Notes: generated by a model from the letters alone, not told the origin. Positions 54,498 through 63,091 are shown, counted from the stretch's first letter. The stretch: 64,000 bases of DNA from an uncultured Clostridium sp. (GCA_900539185.1 UQBG01000007.1:54671-118670); one strand, 5' to 3'. Made by a program: numbers and translations.

Positions 54498-56243
54498 TTA
54501 TTCACTGATTTCTCTAAGATCTGAACCCTCACGAATATACTTTTTCCCGTTATATAGTTGACCTGATTCCACGGTTATAGTGAACACAATCAACGTTCTT
54601 TTCTGTATGGATATAATTTCGTAATTTTTCAAATCATCTTTTAATTCCTTTGAAATTGGCTCCATATCTATTCTATCTTTAAACGCATTCATCATACAAT
54701 CAACAGAATTATAATGAGATTTTATCTCTGCATCTACTCCAACCACTCTATGTGTATTATATCTATATGCACTCATTCCAAAATAATCCGACCACTGTTT
54801 ATAACTCCTTTCTTTATCGGCTACGCCCACTATAATCATTCCAGGATTCTGTGAATCTCTTTTAATATTGGTCATTGCTGATGCAACTTTTGCAATTTGA
54901 CTAACATTATTAAAATTCAATTTGCCTTCGTTGTATCTATATCTACTAGATGTATTGAAATATGTAAATCCAATTTTATATTCGGTGTATTTTGTTTCTG
55001 TTGAGGCAAGGTTTAATCTCGAAACTACTTCATTAACTAATGTAGAATCACTTTCTGCATTAACTAAATGTGAGCCAATTATATCAGAAATCAACTTAAC
55101 AGTATTGTTCTCTGTTAAATAATCTGAAGATGTTTTCTCTTCAAATTTGTTTAGAATAGAGCCATTTGAATTTTTTAAGGTATCTGCAAAGTCCTGATAA
55201 TCACCTATTGCCTTACATTCAAAATGCATCTGCAACATTGTTTTAAAAAATAACATAAATATATCTGTTTTCTTCCTATCACTTGCAAATAGCATTTCTG
55301 AAATACTAATATTAGTTTCATCATAAATTGAATCCATCTCATTAAAAACCTGTACAAACAGAGTTTTTATATTATCATAACATTTCTTTAATTTATTATC
55401 TGCTATTTTGCCATCTTCTGTATTCTCATTGTACAAATTATCCAACACAGAAGAGCTAATTACAGCTATCGGTCTGTCCAATAAAAAAGCACCTAATAAT
55501 ATAGCAATTATTTCTTCATCTCTCGACTTGCGCAACAAATCCTCTGTTAAAATCCCATGTTTTCTCCAAAACACCTTTTCAATATTTATTCCATAATCCA
55601 ACCCACTATTACTCAAACTAATTTTGGGCATAGTTTCTAATGTAACAATATCAAACAAAGTTTTACTTCCTCTGACTATACTTGATATTTCCCTTACTAA
55701 CTGTGAAAATTTATTCAGTGCCCCTGCTTGTCTCAAATCATGCTTTGAAAGTTTTGTTCCAGTAGAGTTAAGGCGTTTAAATATCTCATCAATAGTTTTT
55801 GTATCATGTGAAGTAGCTATTATAGGCAATTTGTATCCTCTAAAATCTATACAAATCTGTTTGTCAAGCACAGGCTTTTTCTGTTTTAATTTTCCTTCCT
55901 GTTTCAAATCAAATGTACTGGGCGTTGCCGTTATATCAAAATAACCCCTTTTCCCATCCACTGTAATTGGAAATTCTTCTAACATGAATGATATTATTGC
56001 ATTAATACGTTGAAGCCCATCTATTATACCATATGTAATATCATCATCATTTTCACTATATTCCACCATCATAATATTGGGTATTGGAAATTTTTTTATT
56101 AATGAATCAATAAACAATTCCTTATCACCTAAACTCCAAACTAATTTTCTCTGATATTTTTGATCAACAAACAATCCATTTGCAACATACGATTCTAAAA
56201 TATCATTTATCGTCCAATCATCTACAGCTAACTTTTTTCCCAT
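54498..56243 (-). CDS. DUF262 protein with Schlafen/AlbA-like C-terminal domain
   Basis: A 581-residue protein. The N-terminal DUF262 (GmrS/ParB-like) domain has YQRKLVWSLGDKELFIDSLI and the nucleotide-site motif YGIIDGLQRINAI at residues 72-83, a variant of the usual DGQQR. The C-terminal part (about 405-480) shows TKYTEYKIGFTYF and AKVASAMTNI with GMIIVGVAD, the pattern of AlbA_2/Schlafen nucleic-acid-binding domains. DUF262 proteins occur in anti-phage systems such as GmrSD and BrxU. It is AT-rich and lies inside the island. Start ATG 56243 has AAAAGGAG 8 bases upstream. A defence role is inference. Confidence 0.7.
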   Translation of the reverse strand: MGKKLAVDDWTINDILESYVANGLFVDQKYQRKLVWSLGDKELFIDSLIKKFPIPNIMMVEYSENDDDITYGIIDGLQRINAIISFMLEEFPITVDGKRGYFDITATPSTFDLKQEGKLKQKKPVLDKQICIDFRGYKLPIIATSHDTKTIDEIFKRLNSTGTKLSKHDLRQAGALNKFSQLVREISSIVRGSKTLFDIVTLETMPKISLSNSGLDYGINIEKVFWRKHGILTEDLLRKSRDEEIIAILLGAFLLDRPIAVISSSVLDNLYNENTEDGKIADNKLKKCYDNIKTLFVQVFNEMDSIYDETNISISEMLFASDRKKTDIFMLFFKTMLQMHFECKAIGDYQDFADTLKNSNGSILNKFEEKTSSDYLTENNTVKLISDIIGSHLVNAESDSTLVNEVVSRLNLASTETKYTEYKIGFTYFNTSSRYRYNEGKLNFNNVSQIAKVASAMTNIKRDSQNPGMIIVGVADKERSYKQWSDYFGMSAYRYNTHRVVGVDAEIKSHYNSVDCMMNAFKDRIDMEPISKELKDDLKNYEIISIQKRTLIVFTITVESGQLYNGKKYIREGSDLREISE

Positions 56244-56471
56244 CGCATTTTCTCCTTTTCTAGGCATAGTGTCCATTTGTTAGGCATTTTCATCAAACGC
56301 AACTAATTTCACTATCTACATTGTATTTTCAACATTACAGATAAAATTTCATATAAAAGTCGACATATTTCCCTAAAATTTTATCATATTTCTCCCGTTT
56401 TCACCAGCACCAAAAAAACACTCAGGCCAATACAGCCTGAGTGTCCTCAAAATCTCTTCCTTATTGTATTA

Positions 56472-57007
56472 TCATATCACCTTGAACATATTCTGTTTCA
56501 AAGGTTTATCATCCGTATCTGAAATTCCCATCTCTTTTCTGGCATTTTCCAATCCTTGCATCTTCTGAAGTTCCTTTTCTGCATCCTCAAGTCCTACATG
56601 GGTATACACATTGAGCGTCACAGCTATATCCGAATGTCCCATCAAATACTCAGTGTTTTAGGATTCATGCCGGACTTTGCCATATTGGAACAATATGTAT
56701 GTCTGCAAACATGAGGAGTAATATTGGGCATCTGAACCTTATAGATTTCATTATACCTGCTGACCATATGATTGAATCTGTGTTCCCAATGCATGGCTAC
56801 ACGTGGCATTCCATCCTTGTCCAGAAAAAGGAATCCCGTGTAACCATCTACCACTTTTTCAACCTTATAATCTGGTCTATCCTCAATAATTGCTCGAAAC
56901 ATCTCTGTCACTTCATTTGTCATTGGAATAACCCTTGTTCCGGCATTTGTTTTTGTTGGCTCAATTACATACTCTCTTTTGGAAGTTCTTTGCAGCTGAT
57001 CTGGCAA
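56472..57007 (-). pseudogene. Tn916-type tyrosine integrase, truncated and frameshifted
   Basis: Only the catalytic half survives: KTNAGTRVIPMTNEV, then ITPHVCRHTYCSNMA (His-x-x-Arg box). At about 56642 the frame breaks: CTGAGTATTTGATGGGACA reads as a stop in frame, but with one base restored it continues LMGHSDIAVTLNVYTHVGLE with the catalytic tyrosine and ends at 56472. One missing base is the simplest explanation. The N-terminal half is absent; the sequence joins IS256-like DNA at about 57000. The integrase is therefore inactive. Confidence 0.85.
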
Positions 57008-57114
57008 CCATGGATATCACGAAAAAATGGACCGGTCACAGGCAGGACTGGGGGCAGATCCATTCCCAGCTGGAAATCTATTTTGAAGAACGTCTAATCG
57101 GACGCAACCTGTAA
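56999..57114 (+). pseudogene. IS256-family transposase, C-terminal remnant
   Basis: The frame LATMDITKKWTGHRQDWGQI continues to SQLEIYFEERLIGRNL and a stop at 57112. This is the typical end of IS256-family (mutator-type) transposases. It abuts the truncated integrase and runs in the opposite direction, so the insertion or a later deletion probably removed the integrase N-terminus. Confidence 0.65.
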
Positions 57115-57140
57115 AAACAGCTTGTTTTAGGCAGGTTTTA

Positions 57141-57168
57141 TTGACATACCTAAAAACTACTGTATAAT
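57141..57168 (+). promoter_or_regulatory. Orphan consensus promoter
   Basis: TTGACA (57141-57146), a 16-base spacer and TATAAT (57163-57168), both perfect. It points to the right, towards the 3' end of the oppositely oriented cassette, with no plus-strand gene downstream. The rest of 57115-57344 holds only a hairpin. Confidence 0.6.
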
Positions 57169-57174
57169 GCAGAT

Positions 57175-57207
57175 ATGGGCAGAATCCGGAAAATCGGCTC
57201 TGCCCAT
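57175..57207 (+). terminator. Hairpin directly after the orphan promoter
   Basis: ATGGGCAGA and TCTGCCCAT form a 9-bp stem with an inner CCG/CGG pair, starting at the expected transcription start of the 57141 promoter. A T-run is weak, so termination is uncertain. Confidence 0.4.
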
Positions 57208-57344
57208 TTGTAACTATTCACAAATCTTATATCAGTTTTTAACGTTTACACAAAACTCGAAACGGTCTCTAAAAATGTGGCGTTTTCTACTTGCAAATAA
57301 CTATTTATTATCTGTCTTTGAAATTAAGTTCTTTAATTTATTAA

Positions 57345-58133
57345 TTACGGTATTGTTTTTCTTTGTTCTTTAGCTTTTTTAAGGTCTTCCTCAACCATTT
57401 TTTTGTATTTTTTATAAATGTATTCTTCAATATCTTTTTCCGTCATAACATCTAACAGCATAACACTACCTAATTTGGATAAAAGTTTTGCGATATCTCC
57501 AAATCGGGTTGTATTTTCTTCATAATCGGGGTACTCTTCCATAATACGTTTTTCTGCTTTAAGAGTTCCTAGTACAATCATTTTTTCACTCGAAAAGGAA
57601 CGCCAGGTTAATTCTCTAAATCTCAGTGGATTAGAGATTACAAACCTAGTCAATTCATATGGGTCTGCCAATGTGGTATCAACCGACAATGCAACTCTAA
57701 AATAACAGCGTGAGAGCACTCCGAAAAATAAACCTCTTCTTTTACCTTGTGTTAAAAGCCAATGGTCTTTAAATACGGATGAGCCTTTTTTTACAGGCAT
57801 ATATTTCAATGCTACTTCATACCCTTTTTCAAACATCATCCAACACCAAAAGCGTTCGTCTGTCAACACATAAAGTGGTAACTTGTTAAGTCTTTCATAA
57901 AGAAGAATCGAATTATATATATCCGTTTCTCGATCTTTTTCATCTGACGGTATTTTAAGTACAAAATCTTCTATTTCGTATTTTTTTGTGACATATAAAT
58001 CCGCTCCAACAAAATTAGAAAGCCACTCTGAAGAAGTAGGATTAGCAATCAATTTATTTGTCACTTCATCCTTATTAGCCTTTAATGTAGCAAGCGCTGC
58101 ATCGCTCATATATTTTATATGAATTTTACTCAT
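57345..58133 (-). CDS. Third gene of GHKL cassette, unknown function (262 residues)
   Basis: A soluble, charged protein with no membrane segment. Segments that look conserved are ERFWCWMMFEKGYEVALKYM near residue 105, KRRGLFFGVLSRCYFRV near 140 and LTRFVISNPLRFRELTWRSF near 175. It may belong to the DUF6339 group seen beside restriction-type genes, but I cannot confirm this. The ATG at 58133 overlaps the previous stop (ATGAGTAA), a coupling arrangement. Codon use is AT-rich like the rest of the island. It is the last gene of the cassette. Confidence 0.65.
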   Translation of the reverse strand: MSKIHIKYMSDAALATLKANKDEVTNKLIANPTSSEWLSNFVGADLYVTKKYEIEDFVLKIPSDEKDRETDIYNSILLYERLNKLPLYVLTDERFWCWMMFEKGYEVALKYMPVKKGSSVFKDHWLLTQGKRRGLFFGVLSRCYFRVALSVDTTLADPYELTRFVISNPLRFRELTWRSFSSEKMIVLGTLKAEKRIMEEYPDYEENTTRFGDIAKLLSKLGSVMLLDVMTEKDIEEYIYKKYKKMVEEDLKKAKEQRKTIP

Positions 58134-59046
58134 CTTCGTCATCGCCTCCATTTCCAACTAACATGTTTTCAAAATCCTTCACTCCATTACATGACGCACT
58201 ATTTAAAACAAGCTGGGCGAGTTCTAATGAATTCATATCATTAAAGTCTTCTAAAATTAATTCTGTACCCTTTTTTCTTCTGTAACTTATTCTTACAGCA
58301 TTAAACCATCTATGGCTATCACAAATCGTTTCAATATCATCCCAATCATAGGTCTGTATTTCATTTATGCAGTTTGCAAGTACTGGTATAGCAAGCATTG
58401 CAAATGCAATATTGTTATATTCTTTTTTGCGTTTAATACTGTCATAAGAATCAAAATATTGACGAGGCAGCTCTATCGTTATATTTCGGTCACCATTTTC
58501 ATACTTCATGATGTTATCACCAACATCAATAGGTACAACTGTGAAAATAGATGCAACTTTATCATCTTCAGTTGGATCAAGGTCTATTCTAAATTTGTAA
58601 CCATCATCAGCTGCAAGAATATCAAATTTATCAATGTCGAAAGTATAATCCTTATACTCATCAATAAAACCATCACTTTTGAATCCTATGATATCTTCAG
58701 TTGCATAAACATAACAGGAAGCAACTACATTACCATTCAGGTCATGAACTGAAGCTAGTAAATCATATGGCGTTTGTGAAATTTCAAATTTACTTCTGTA
58801 TACGCTAGCGGAGCATTCTACAATAAAAGCACCTTTTAATTTTCTTTCTTCTATTAATTTCTTTAAGGATTCATCTGTAATTGTATAATGCAAATTTTTA
58901 AAGATGACTTTACCATCTATCACATATGGCGAACCATTTTCGTCTGTGTCAAATGAAACCATAAATGTAGAAGATTCCTTATAATCTGATAAACCATCAT
59001 TTTTATTAAGTACTGGATAAGGAAAAACTCTATTACCTAATTGCAT
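58126..59046 (-). CDS. Second gene of GHKL cassette, unknown function (306 residues)
   Basis: A soluble protein rich in beta-strand-like segments. It opens RVFPYPVLNKNDGLSDYKES, and has a strongly acidic end (GNGGDDEDE). Later segments include ITIELPRQYFDSYDSIKRKK and YNNIAFAMLAIPVLANCINE. I recognise no domain or catalytic motif and assign no function. Its first 14 bases overlap the end of the GHKL ATPase gene and its last 8 overlap the next start, so the three products are probably made in fixed ratio and may form a complex. Confidence 0.7.
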   Translation of the reverse strand: MQLGNRVFPYPVLNKNDGLSDYKESSTFMVSFDTDENGSPYVIDGKVIFKNLHYTITDESLKKLIEERKLKGAFIVECSASVYRSKFEISQTPYDLLASVHDLNGNVVASCYVYATEDIIGFKSDGFIDEYKDYTFDIDKFDILAADDGYKFRIDLDPTEDDKVASIFTVVPIDVGDNIMKYENGDRNITIELPRQYFDSYDSIKRKKEYNNIAFAMLAIPVLANCINEIQTYDWDDIETICDSHRWFNAVRISYRRKKGTELILEDFNDMNSLELAQLVLNSASCNGVKDFENMLVGNGGDDEDE

Positions 59047-60964
59047 TCAAGATCACCTCACTCGCAAACATTTCATCAATATTAACCTTGTAGGATATTT
59101 TATAATTTTTATCCTTCTCAATTTTAATACCAATAATTTTCCCTTCTTTTACTTCGCACGGAACACCGTCTATTGAAGCTGAAATTATTTCAACTGGGTA
59201 TTTATCGGCAGCCTCTCCACACTGTCTTATTGATAATTCACATTCATTTTCAGTATAGAGCGATTTAAAAATACAATCATACTTACCGGATTTTTTATCT
59301 GTCACAACTGTTCTGTATCTCATTCCACTTAATGGAACTTTTTTGAGAATTGGTTTTTCTCCTTCCTTAACCGGTGGATTTGGCTTAGGCTCTGGTTTTG
59401 GCTCCGGATTAGGATTTGGTGTTGGTTTTTTACGTTTCTTCAATGGTCTGCCTTCTTCTGTTCCATCTTCGGCCTGTTCACCTTTAGTCATGTCATAGCC
59501 TTCTCCTTTTTCTCCTGCCTTTTCTGTTTTTGGAGTTTGAACCTTAACTGGAGTAACTGTTTTAACATGTATCTTTTCTCCCATAGCTGGTTCTCCTGAA
59601 ATACCAGGTATATCATCTTGTGATGGTAAAAATTCACCAGCACCTTCGATATCACTTGATTCATTCCCACTTGCTCTTAAAACATTGTTTATAAATTCTG
59701 TAACAGTGTTTTCTAATCTTTTCTTAAGTTCACGAGTTTCCTTTTTTTCTTTTGGGAAATCATTAAGTCTCTTAATTTCCCAATCTGTGTGCTGCGGATT
59801 TTCTATAGCTCTGAGTTTTTTATTCAAAGGATTATCATGAATTACGCACAATGCTGAGAAAGGTAAAAATGCACCTGGTCTAATGTATGTAATCTTCATA
59901 TAAGGGTAACGAACCATTACACAGTGTTTTGTCGCGCTAGATTCGTTTTGTTGATCATATTGTTTGACATATACAGTTACTGTGTTATTTTCATCGATAG
60001 TTAGTTCCTCTGATATTACACTTTCGTCTTCTTGAAGAAGCTCATACTGTGCCCGTATTTGTTTCACTTCTGTTTTAGTTCTTTCTTTTTCGAATTCTTC
60101 ACTATAAATAATATCGGCAACAGTAGACTTTTTCACAAGATGTTCTGCAACCTTAACTTCAAGGTCTTCATTCATAATGGCAACCATAAAACTCTCAAGA
60201 ATTTTTGCAATAATATCTGTTTTCCACGCCTTGTCTTCATTAAAACCAATCAGATATACATCTGTACCATATTGCTTTTCTTCACGTTTAAAAGATTTAT
60301 CTAAGTTTAATTCTTCTAAAACAGGAAAATTCTTTTTATTCTTCCCATAATAACCAATACCAATGGTCATAAGGTCTTCATCAACTTCCGGCATAGGTAC
60401 TGAACGCAACTTACTTATACCTATAAATCCCGTCGAATCATCATTAGCTTTCGTAGAATAGAAAACAGTATTAGTGGTACTTACAACAAAAGAAGCAAAT
60501 TTCCCTATCCCCTTAGAACCACCGCTTGTTCCTACTTTATCACTAACACCTGAACCTTTTGTTAAACTATAAAAAGGCTGTCCACTTCTATAATCATTTG
60601 CACCGATAACACCAGTTGTATTGAAATCACTTATTCTAAGACATTTTATAGTTTTCTTATTTATACTTTTTTTCAATTCTGTTAATGCAGATCCTTCTTT
60701 CGGTGAATCTTTTTTGTATTCATAGCACTTTTCAATTTGTTTAGCCAATTCATCGATTCCCGGAATTTCTTCTCTATCAACGGAAAATAAAGAGAATTCA
60801 ACTTTAACAGTTTTTTCCCCACAAGAAGCATCTATTGAATTTTGACAAATTTCACGAGCTAGAGAAGCAATTGGGTCCTTTTTAAAAATTTCCATATCAC
60901 TGGTATCAAGACCTTTTTCATCTGTATAGTTATTATCGGGAAATCTCCACATCTTTTCACTCAT
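59033..60964 (-). CDS. GHKL-type ATPase, first large gene of candidate defence cassette
   Basis: A 643-residue ATPase of the Hsp90/MutL/histidine kinase fold. The N-box is REICQNSIDAS (residues 37-47), G1 is RISDFNTTGVIG (110-121) and G2 is GTSGGSKGIGKFASF (145-159). Residues about 240-430 form a transducer-like region. A proline-rich linker of NP, EP and KP repeats lies near 515-540, followed by a small C-terminal beta domain. There is no kinase dimerisation domain, so a MORC/MutL-like DNA-acting ATPase is more likely than a sensor kinase. AAGGAGG precedes the ATG. Similar ATPases occur in Z1-type and MZA anti-phage neighbourhoods, but no Z1 or AIPR gene is present here. Confidence 0.75.
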   Translation of the reverse strand: MSEKMWRFPDNNYTDEKGLDTSDMEIFKKDPIASLAREICQNSIDASCGEKTVKVEFSLFSVDREEIPGIDELAKQIEKCYEYKKDSPKEGSALTELKKSINKKTIKCLRISDFNTTGVIGANDYRSGQPFYSLTKGSGVSDKVGTSGGSKGIGKFASFVVSTTNTVFYSTKANDDSTGFIGISKLRSVPMPEVDEDLMTIGIGYYGKNKKNFPVLEELNLDKSFKREEKQYGTDVYLIGFNEDKAWKTDIIAKILESFMVAIMNEDLEVKVAEHLVKKSTVADIIYSEEFEKERTKTEVKQIRAQYELLQEDESVISEELTIDENNTVTVYVKQYDQQNESSATKHCVMVRYPYMKITYIRPGAFLPFSALCVIHDNPLNKKLRAIENPQHTDWEIKRLNDFPKEKKETRELKKRLENTVTEFINNVLRASGNESSDIEGAGEFLPSQDDIPGISGEPAMGEKIHVKTVTPVKVQTPKTEKAGEKGEGYDMTKGEQAEDGTEEGRPLKKRKKPTPNPNPEPKPEPKPNPPVKEGEKPILKKVPLSGMRYRTVVTDKKSGKYDCIFKSLYTENECELSIRQCGEAADKYPVEIISASIDGVPCEVKEGKIIGIKIEKDKNYKISYKVNIDEMFASEVILNAIR

Positions 60965-60978
60965 TGTAACGTTCCTCC

Positions 60979-61218
60979 TTAAAGTCTGAACTTTCTCTTT
61001 TTGTGTTCTTCTTCAGAAAATCTTTTTCTCTGGTTATCCAGCTCTTCTTGTATTGCATCAAACATTGCATCTACCTGTTCTTGACTATATTCATAATATG
61101 ACTTATTAGACAAATTTCCGAGCAACACCAGAGCGTCTAATAACTTATTCGTTCTTGCTTCTGCAATACGTTTAAAGTTACCTTTCTTATCAACTTTACT
61201 GGTTCTACTTGTGCCCAT
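60979..61218 (-). CDS. Small charged protein opening the GHKL cassette (79 residues)
   Basis: A highly charged, helix-rich small protein (GTSRTSKVDKKGNFKRIAEA, YEYSQEQVDAMFDAIQEELD, ending RFSEEEHKKRKFRL). No helix-turn-helix is clear. ATG 61218 is preceded by GGAGG 7 bases upstream and lies behind a sigma-A promoter, 14 bases before the ATPase gene. It could be a regulator or a small subunit of the system; I do not recognise the family. Confidence 0.65.
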   Translation of the reverse strand: MGTSRTSKVDKKGNFKRIAEARTNKLLDALVLLGNLSNKSYYEYSQEQVDAMFDAIQEELDNQRKRFSEEEHKKRKFRL

Positions 61219-61242
61219 ATTATACACCTCCGATATACTTTA

Positions 61243-61271
61243 TTTATATCACCAAACCGCATATGACGCAA
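61243..61271 (-). promoter_or_regulatory. Promoter of the GHKL cassette
   Basis: TTGCGT (61266-61271), 17 bases, TATAAA (61243-61248) on the minus strand. Transcription would run through the small protein and the three-gene cassette. Confidence 0.55.
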
Positions 61272-61372
61272 GTATTTCTTGATTATTTTTTATATATTTT
61301 CATAATATTTTTAATATATTGCGAAAAACATTGCATTTAAAGTTATTACTTTCTTTTTTTATTAGTCTGTGA

Positions 61373-61378
61373 TATAAT
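61373..61378 (+). promoter_or_regulatory. Extended -10 promoter of the methylase gene
   Basis: TATAAT preceded by TGA, 37 bases before the methylase ATG, divergent from the cassette promoter about 100 bases away. Confidence 0.5.
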
Positions 61379-61414
61379 ACAAAGCTGCGCAGTAATCTGA
61401 TGGGAGGTGAATAT

Positions 61415-62314
61415 ATGTCGGATATCGCTGCAAAACCAATCTTAAAATGGGCTGGCGGAAAAGGACAGCTGATTTCTGAAATATCTTCTGTTTACCCAGA
61501 TGGATTTGGTACAACAATAACAAAATACGCAGAACCTTTTGTAGGTGGTGGTGCTATTCTTTTTCATATTTTATCAGAATACAATCTTGATGAAGTCTAT
61601 ATTAGTGACGTGAACGCTGAGCTTATTAATATGTATATACAGATTAGAGACAACGCAACTGAGCTCATAAATATTCTGGTCGACTTTGAAAATAGTTTCC
61701 TTCCTCTGACTAAAGAAGAACGCAAAAACTATTACTATGAAAGACGAGAAGATTATAATTATCTAATTCAAACAGGACAAAGCAAAAATACTGTTTTAAG
61801 TGCTGCCTTATTTATTTTTCTTAACAGAACCTGTTTTAATGGATTATATAGAGCTAACAAAAAAGGATTTTTCAATGTTCCATGTGGCGATTATGCTAAT
61901 CCCACTATATGCAATGAATCAAACATCCTTGCCGTTTCTAGGGCCTTGCAGAATGTTACAATAAAATGTGCAGACTACTCAGAGTCCATGGATTTTATTG
62001 ATTCCAATACCTTAGTATATCTTGATCCACCTTATAGACCACTCAAGGACAGAGGTAGTTTTACCACATATACAGAAAAAGATTTTGACGATAGTTGCCA
62101 AAAAGAGCTAGCTGGGTTTATTGAATCCATATCTTCAAAAGGAGCATTTGTAATATTATCAAATTCCGATCCAAAATGTGTAGATTCTGATGATGATTTT
62201 TTTGAAGAGCTCTACGCAGATTATGACATTCAGCGCGTGAATGCCAAAAGACTTATTAATAGTACTCCTGCGAACAGAGGATGTATTACAGAACTTCTTA
62301 TTAAGAATTATTAA
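61415..62314 (+). CDS. Dam-type (D12 class) adenine-specific DNA methyltransferase
   Basis: A 299-residue N6-adenine methyltransferase of the D12/Dam class. The SAM-binding region is PILKWAGGKGQLISEI at residues 8-23 with YAEPFVGGGAILFHI at 38-52; the catalytic motif is VYLDPPYRPL with DPPY at 204-207; NRTCFNGLYRANKKGFFNVP at 137-156 is typical of the class. Dam itself reads GATC; the specificity here is unknown. ATG 61415 has GGGAGG 8 bases upstream. It is divergent from the GHKL cassette and could mark self DNA for that system; no cognate endonuclease is recognisable next to it. Confidence 0.88.
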   Translation: MSDIAAKPILKWAGGKGQLISEISSVYPDGFGTTITKYAEPFVGGGAILFHILSEYNLDEVYISDVNAELINMYIQIRDNATELINILVDFENSFLPLTKEERKNYYYERREDYNYLIQTGQSKNTVLSAALFIFLNRTCFNGLYRANKKGFFNVPCGDYANPTICNESNILAVSRALQNVTIKCADYSESMDFIDSNTLVYLDPPYRPLKDRGSFTTYTEKDFDDSCQKELAGFIESISSKGAFVILSNSDPKCVDSDDDFFEELYADYDIQRVNAKRLINSTPANRGCITELLIKNY

Positions 62315-62348
62315 AAGACTATAGTTCCATAAAGTACTATAGTCTTTT
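62313..62348. terminator. Terminator of the methylase gene
   Basis: A perfect 13-bp inverted repeat (AAAAGACTATAGT with ACTATAGTCTTTT) starts at the stop codon and ends in a T-run. Confidence 0.85.
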
Positions 62349-62395
62349 ATTATTGTGCCCACCCTTGAGTCCAACTCTCTTGGATGGGCATTTTC

Positions 62396-62743
62396 TTACT
62401 GTAAATTTGTAGCCTGTTTCTGCAGCATAAACATCAGCTGCACACCATCGGTAAACCCGGTTTTGTAATAGAAATCGGCATCTTCACTTTCTCTGCATGC
62501 GACCTGATCAGCATATTCGCGAAATACTTTCTGCCCGGCTTCAGTACATTCCTTTACAACATTTTCATATAGAACATCGATAGCATCATCTCTTTCTCTT
62601 ACACGCTTTGCTGCAATATGTGTCCTAGTTTTCAGCAATTTTTTATACGCGATTTCCATTCGCATATTGCACACTTCATCAATAAAATCTTGGTCTAATT
62701 CGTCCACTCCCAAATCCCCCTTACTCAGCATCTTTTTCTTCAT
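62396..62743 (-). CDS. Hypothetical protein beside excisionase (115 residues)
   Basis: A charged, helical protein (ELDQDFIDEVCNMRMEIAYK; REYADQVACRESEDADFYYK, GFTDGVQLMFML at the end). The C-terminal ...FYYKTGFTDGVQLMFML form resembles small proteins common on Lachnospiraceae mobile elements, but I assign no function. AGGAG stands 9 bases before the ATG. It overlaps the excisionase gene by 23 bases, so the two are co-translated. Confidence 0.65.
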   Translation of the reverse strand: MKKKMLSKGDLGVDELDQDFIDEVCNMRMEIAYKKLLKTRTHIAAKRVRERDDAIDVLYENVVKECTEAGQKVFREYADQVACRESEDADFYYKTGFTDGVQLMFMLQKQATNLQ

Positions 62744-62951
62744 CGATAAGTTCTCCTACTGGTATGTTGTTGTCGCAGCACCAATCGAGATATTCTTCAA
62801 AACGCCTCCTTATAATCATCACTTTATTAGTGCAGGAAACAGCGAATTTCTTTTCCCCGTTTTCTACAATACGTCTCAAAGACTTTGTTCCGATGTTGTA
62901 ATATTCTGCTGCTTCTTTGACAGTAAGCATATATTTTTCATTTACTTCCAA
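62721..62951 (-). CDS. xis: Excisionase of the Tn916 Xis type
   Basis: A small winged-helix DNA-binding protein: KYMLTVKEAAEYYNIGTKSL, then RRIVENGEKKFAV and IRRRFEEYLDW, aligning with Tn916-family Xis. It would direct excision by a tyrosine integrase. I use the TTG at 62951, 7 bases after GGAGG; ATG 62930 is the alternative. The island's integrase is broken and lies about 6 kb away with the cassette between, so this excisionase now has no working partner in the window. Confidence 0.8.
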   Translation of the reverse strand: MEVNEKYMLTVKEAAEYYNIGTKSLRRIVENGEKKFAVSCTNKVMIIRRRFEEYLDWCCDNNIPVGELIDEEKDAE

Positions 62952-63071
62952 AAGACCCACCTCCTTTCCGGTGTGTCTATATATCCTCTAAAGCCCTGAA
63001 ATGTCAAGAAAAAAAGCAGCCAGAACCATAATTCCAACTGCCGAAATATCTATATAATTTTTGATGAATTT

Positions 63072-63091
63072 TAGTAGTCTAATCCGTAGTA
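63072..63091. repeat. TAGTAGTCTAATCCGTAGTA motif, right copy
   Basis: Near-copy of the motif at 54400-54418 in the same orientation, just inside the right island boundary repeat. Confidence 0.4.

Noticed and set aside
57345..60964. Histidine kinase signalling operon
   Set aside because: The ATPase lacks a DHp/phospho-acceptor histidine region and there is no response regulator.
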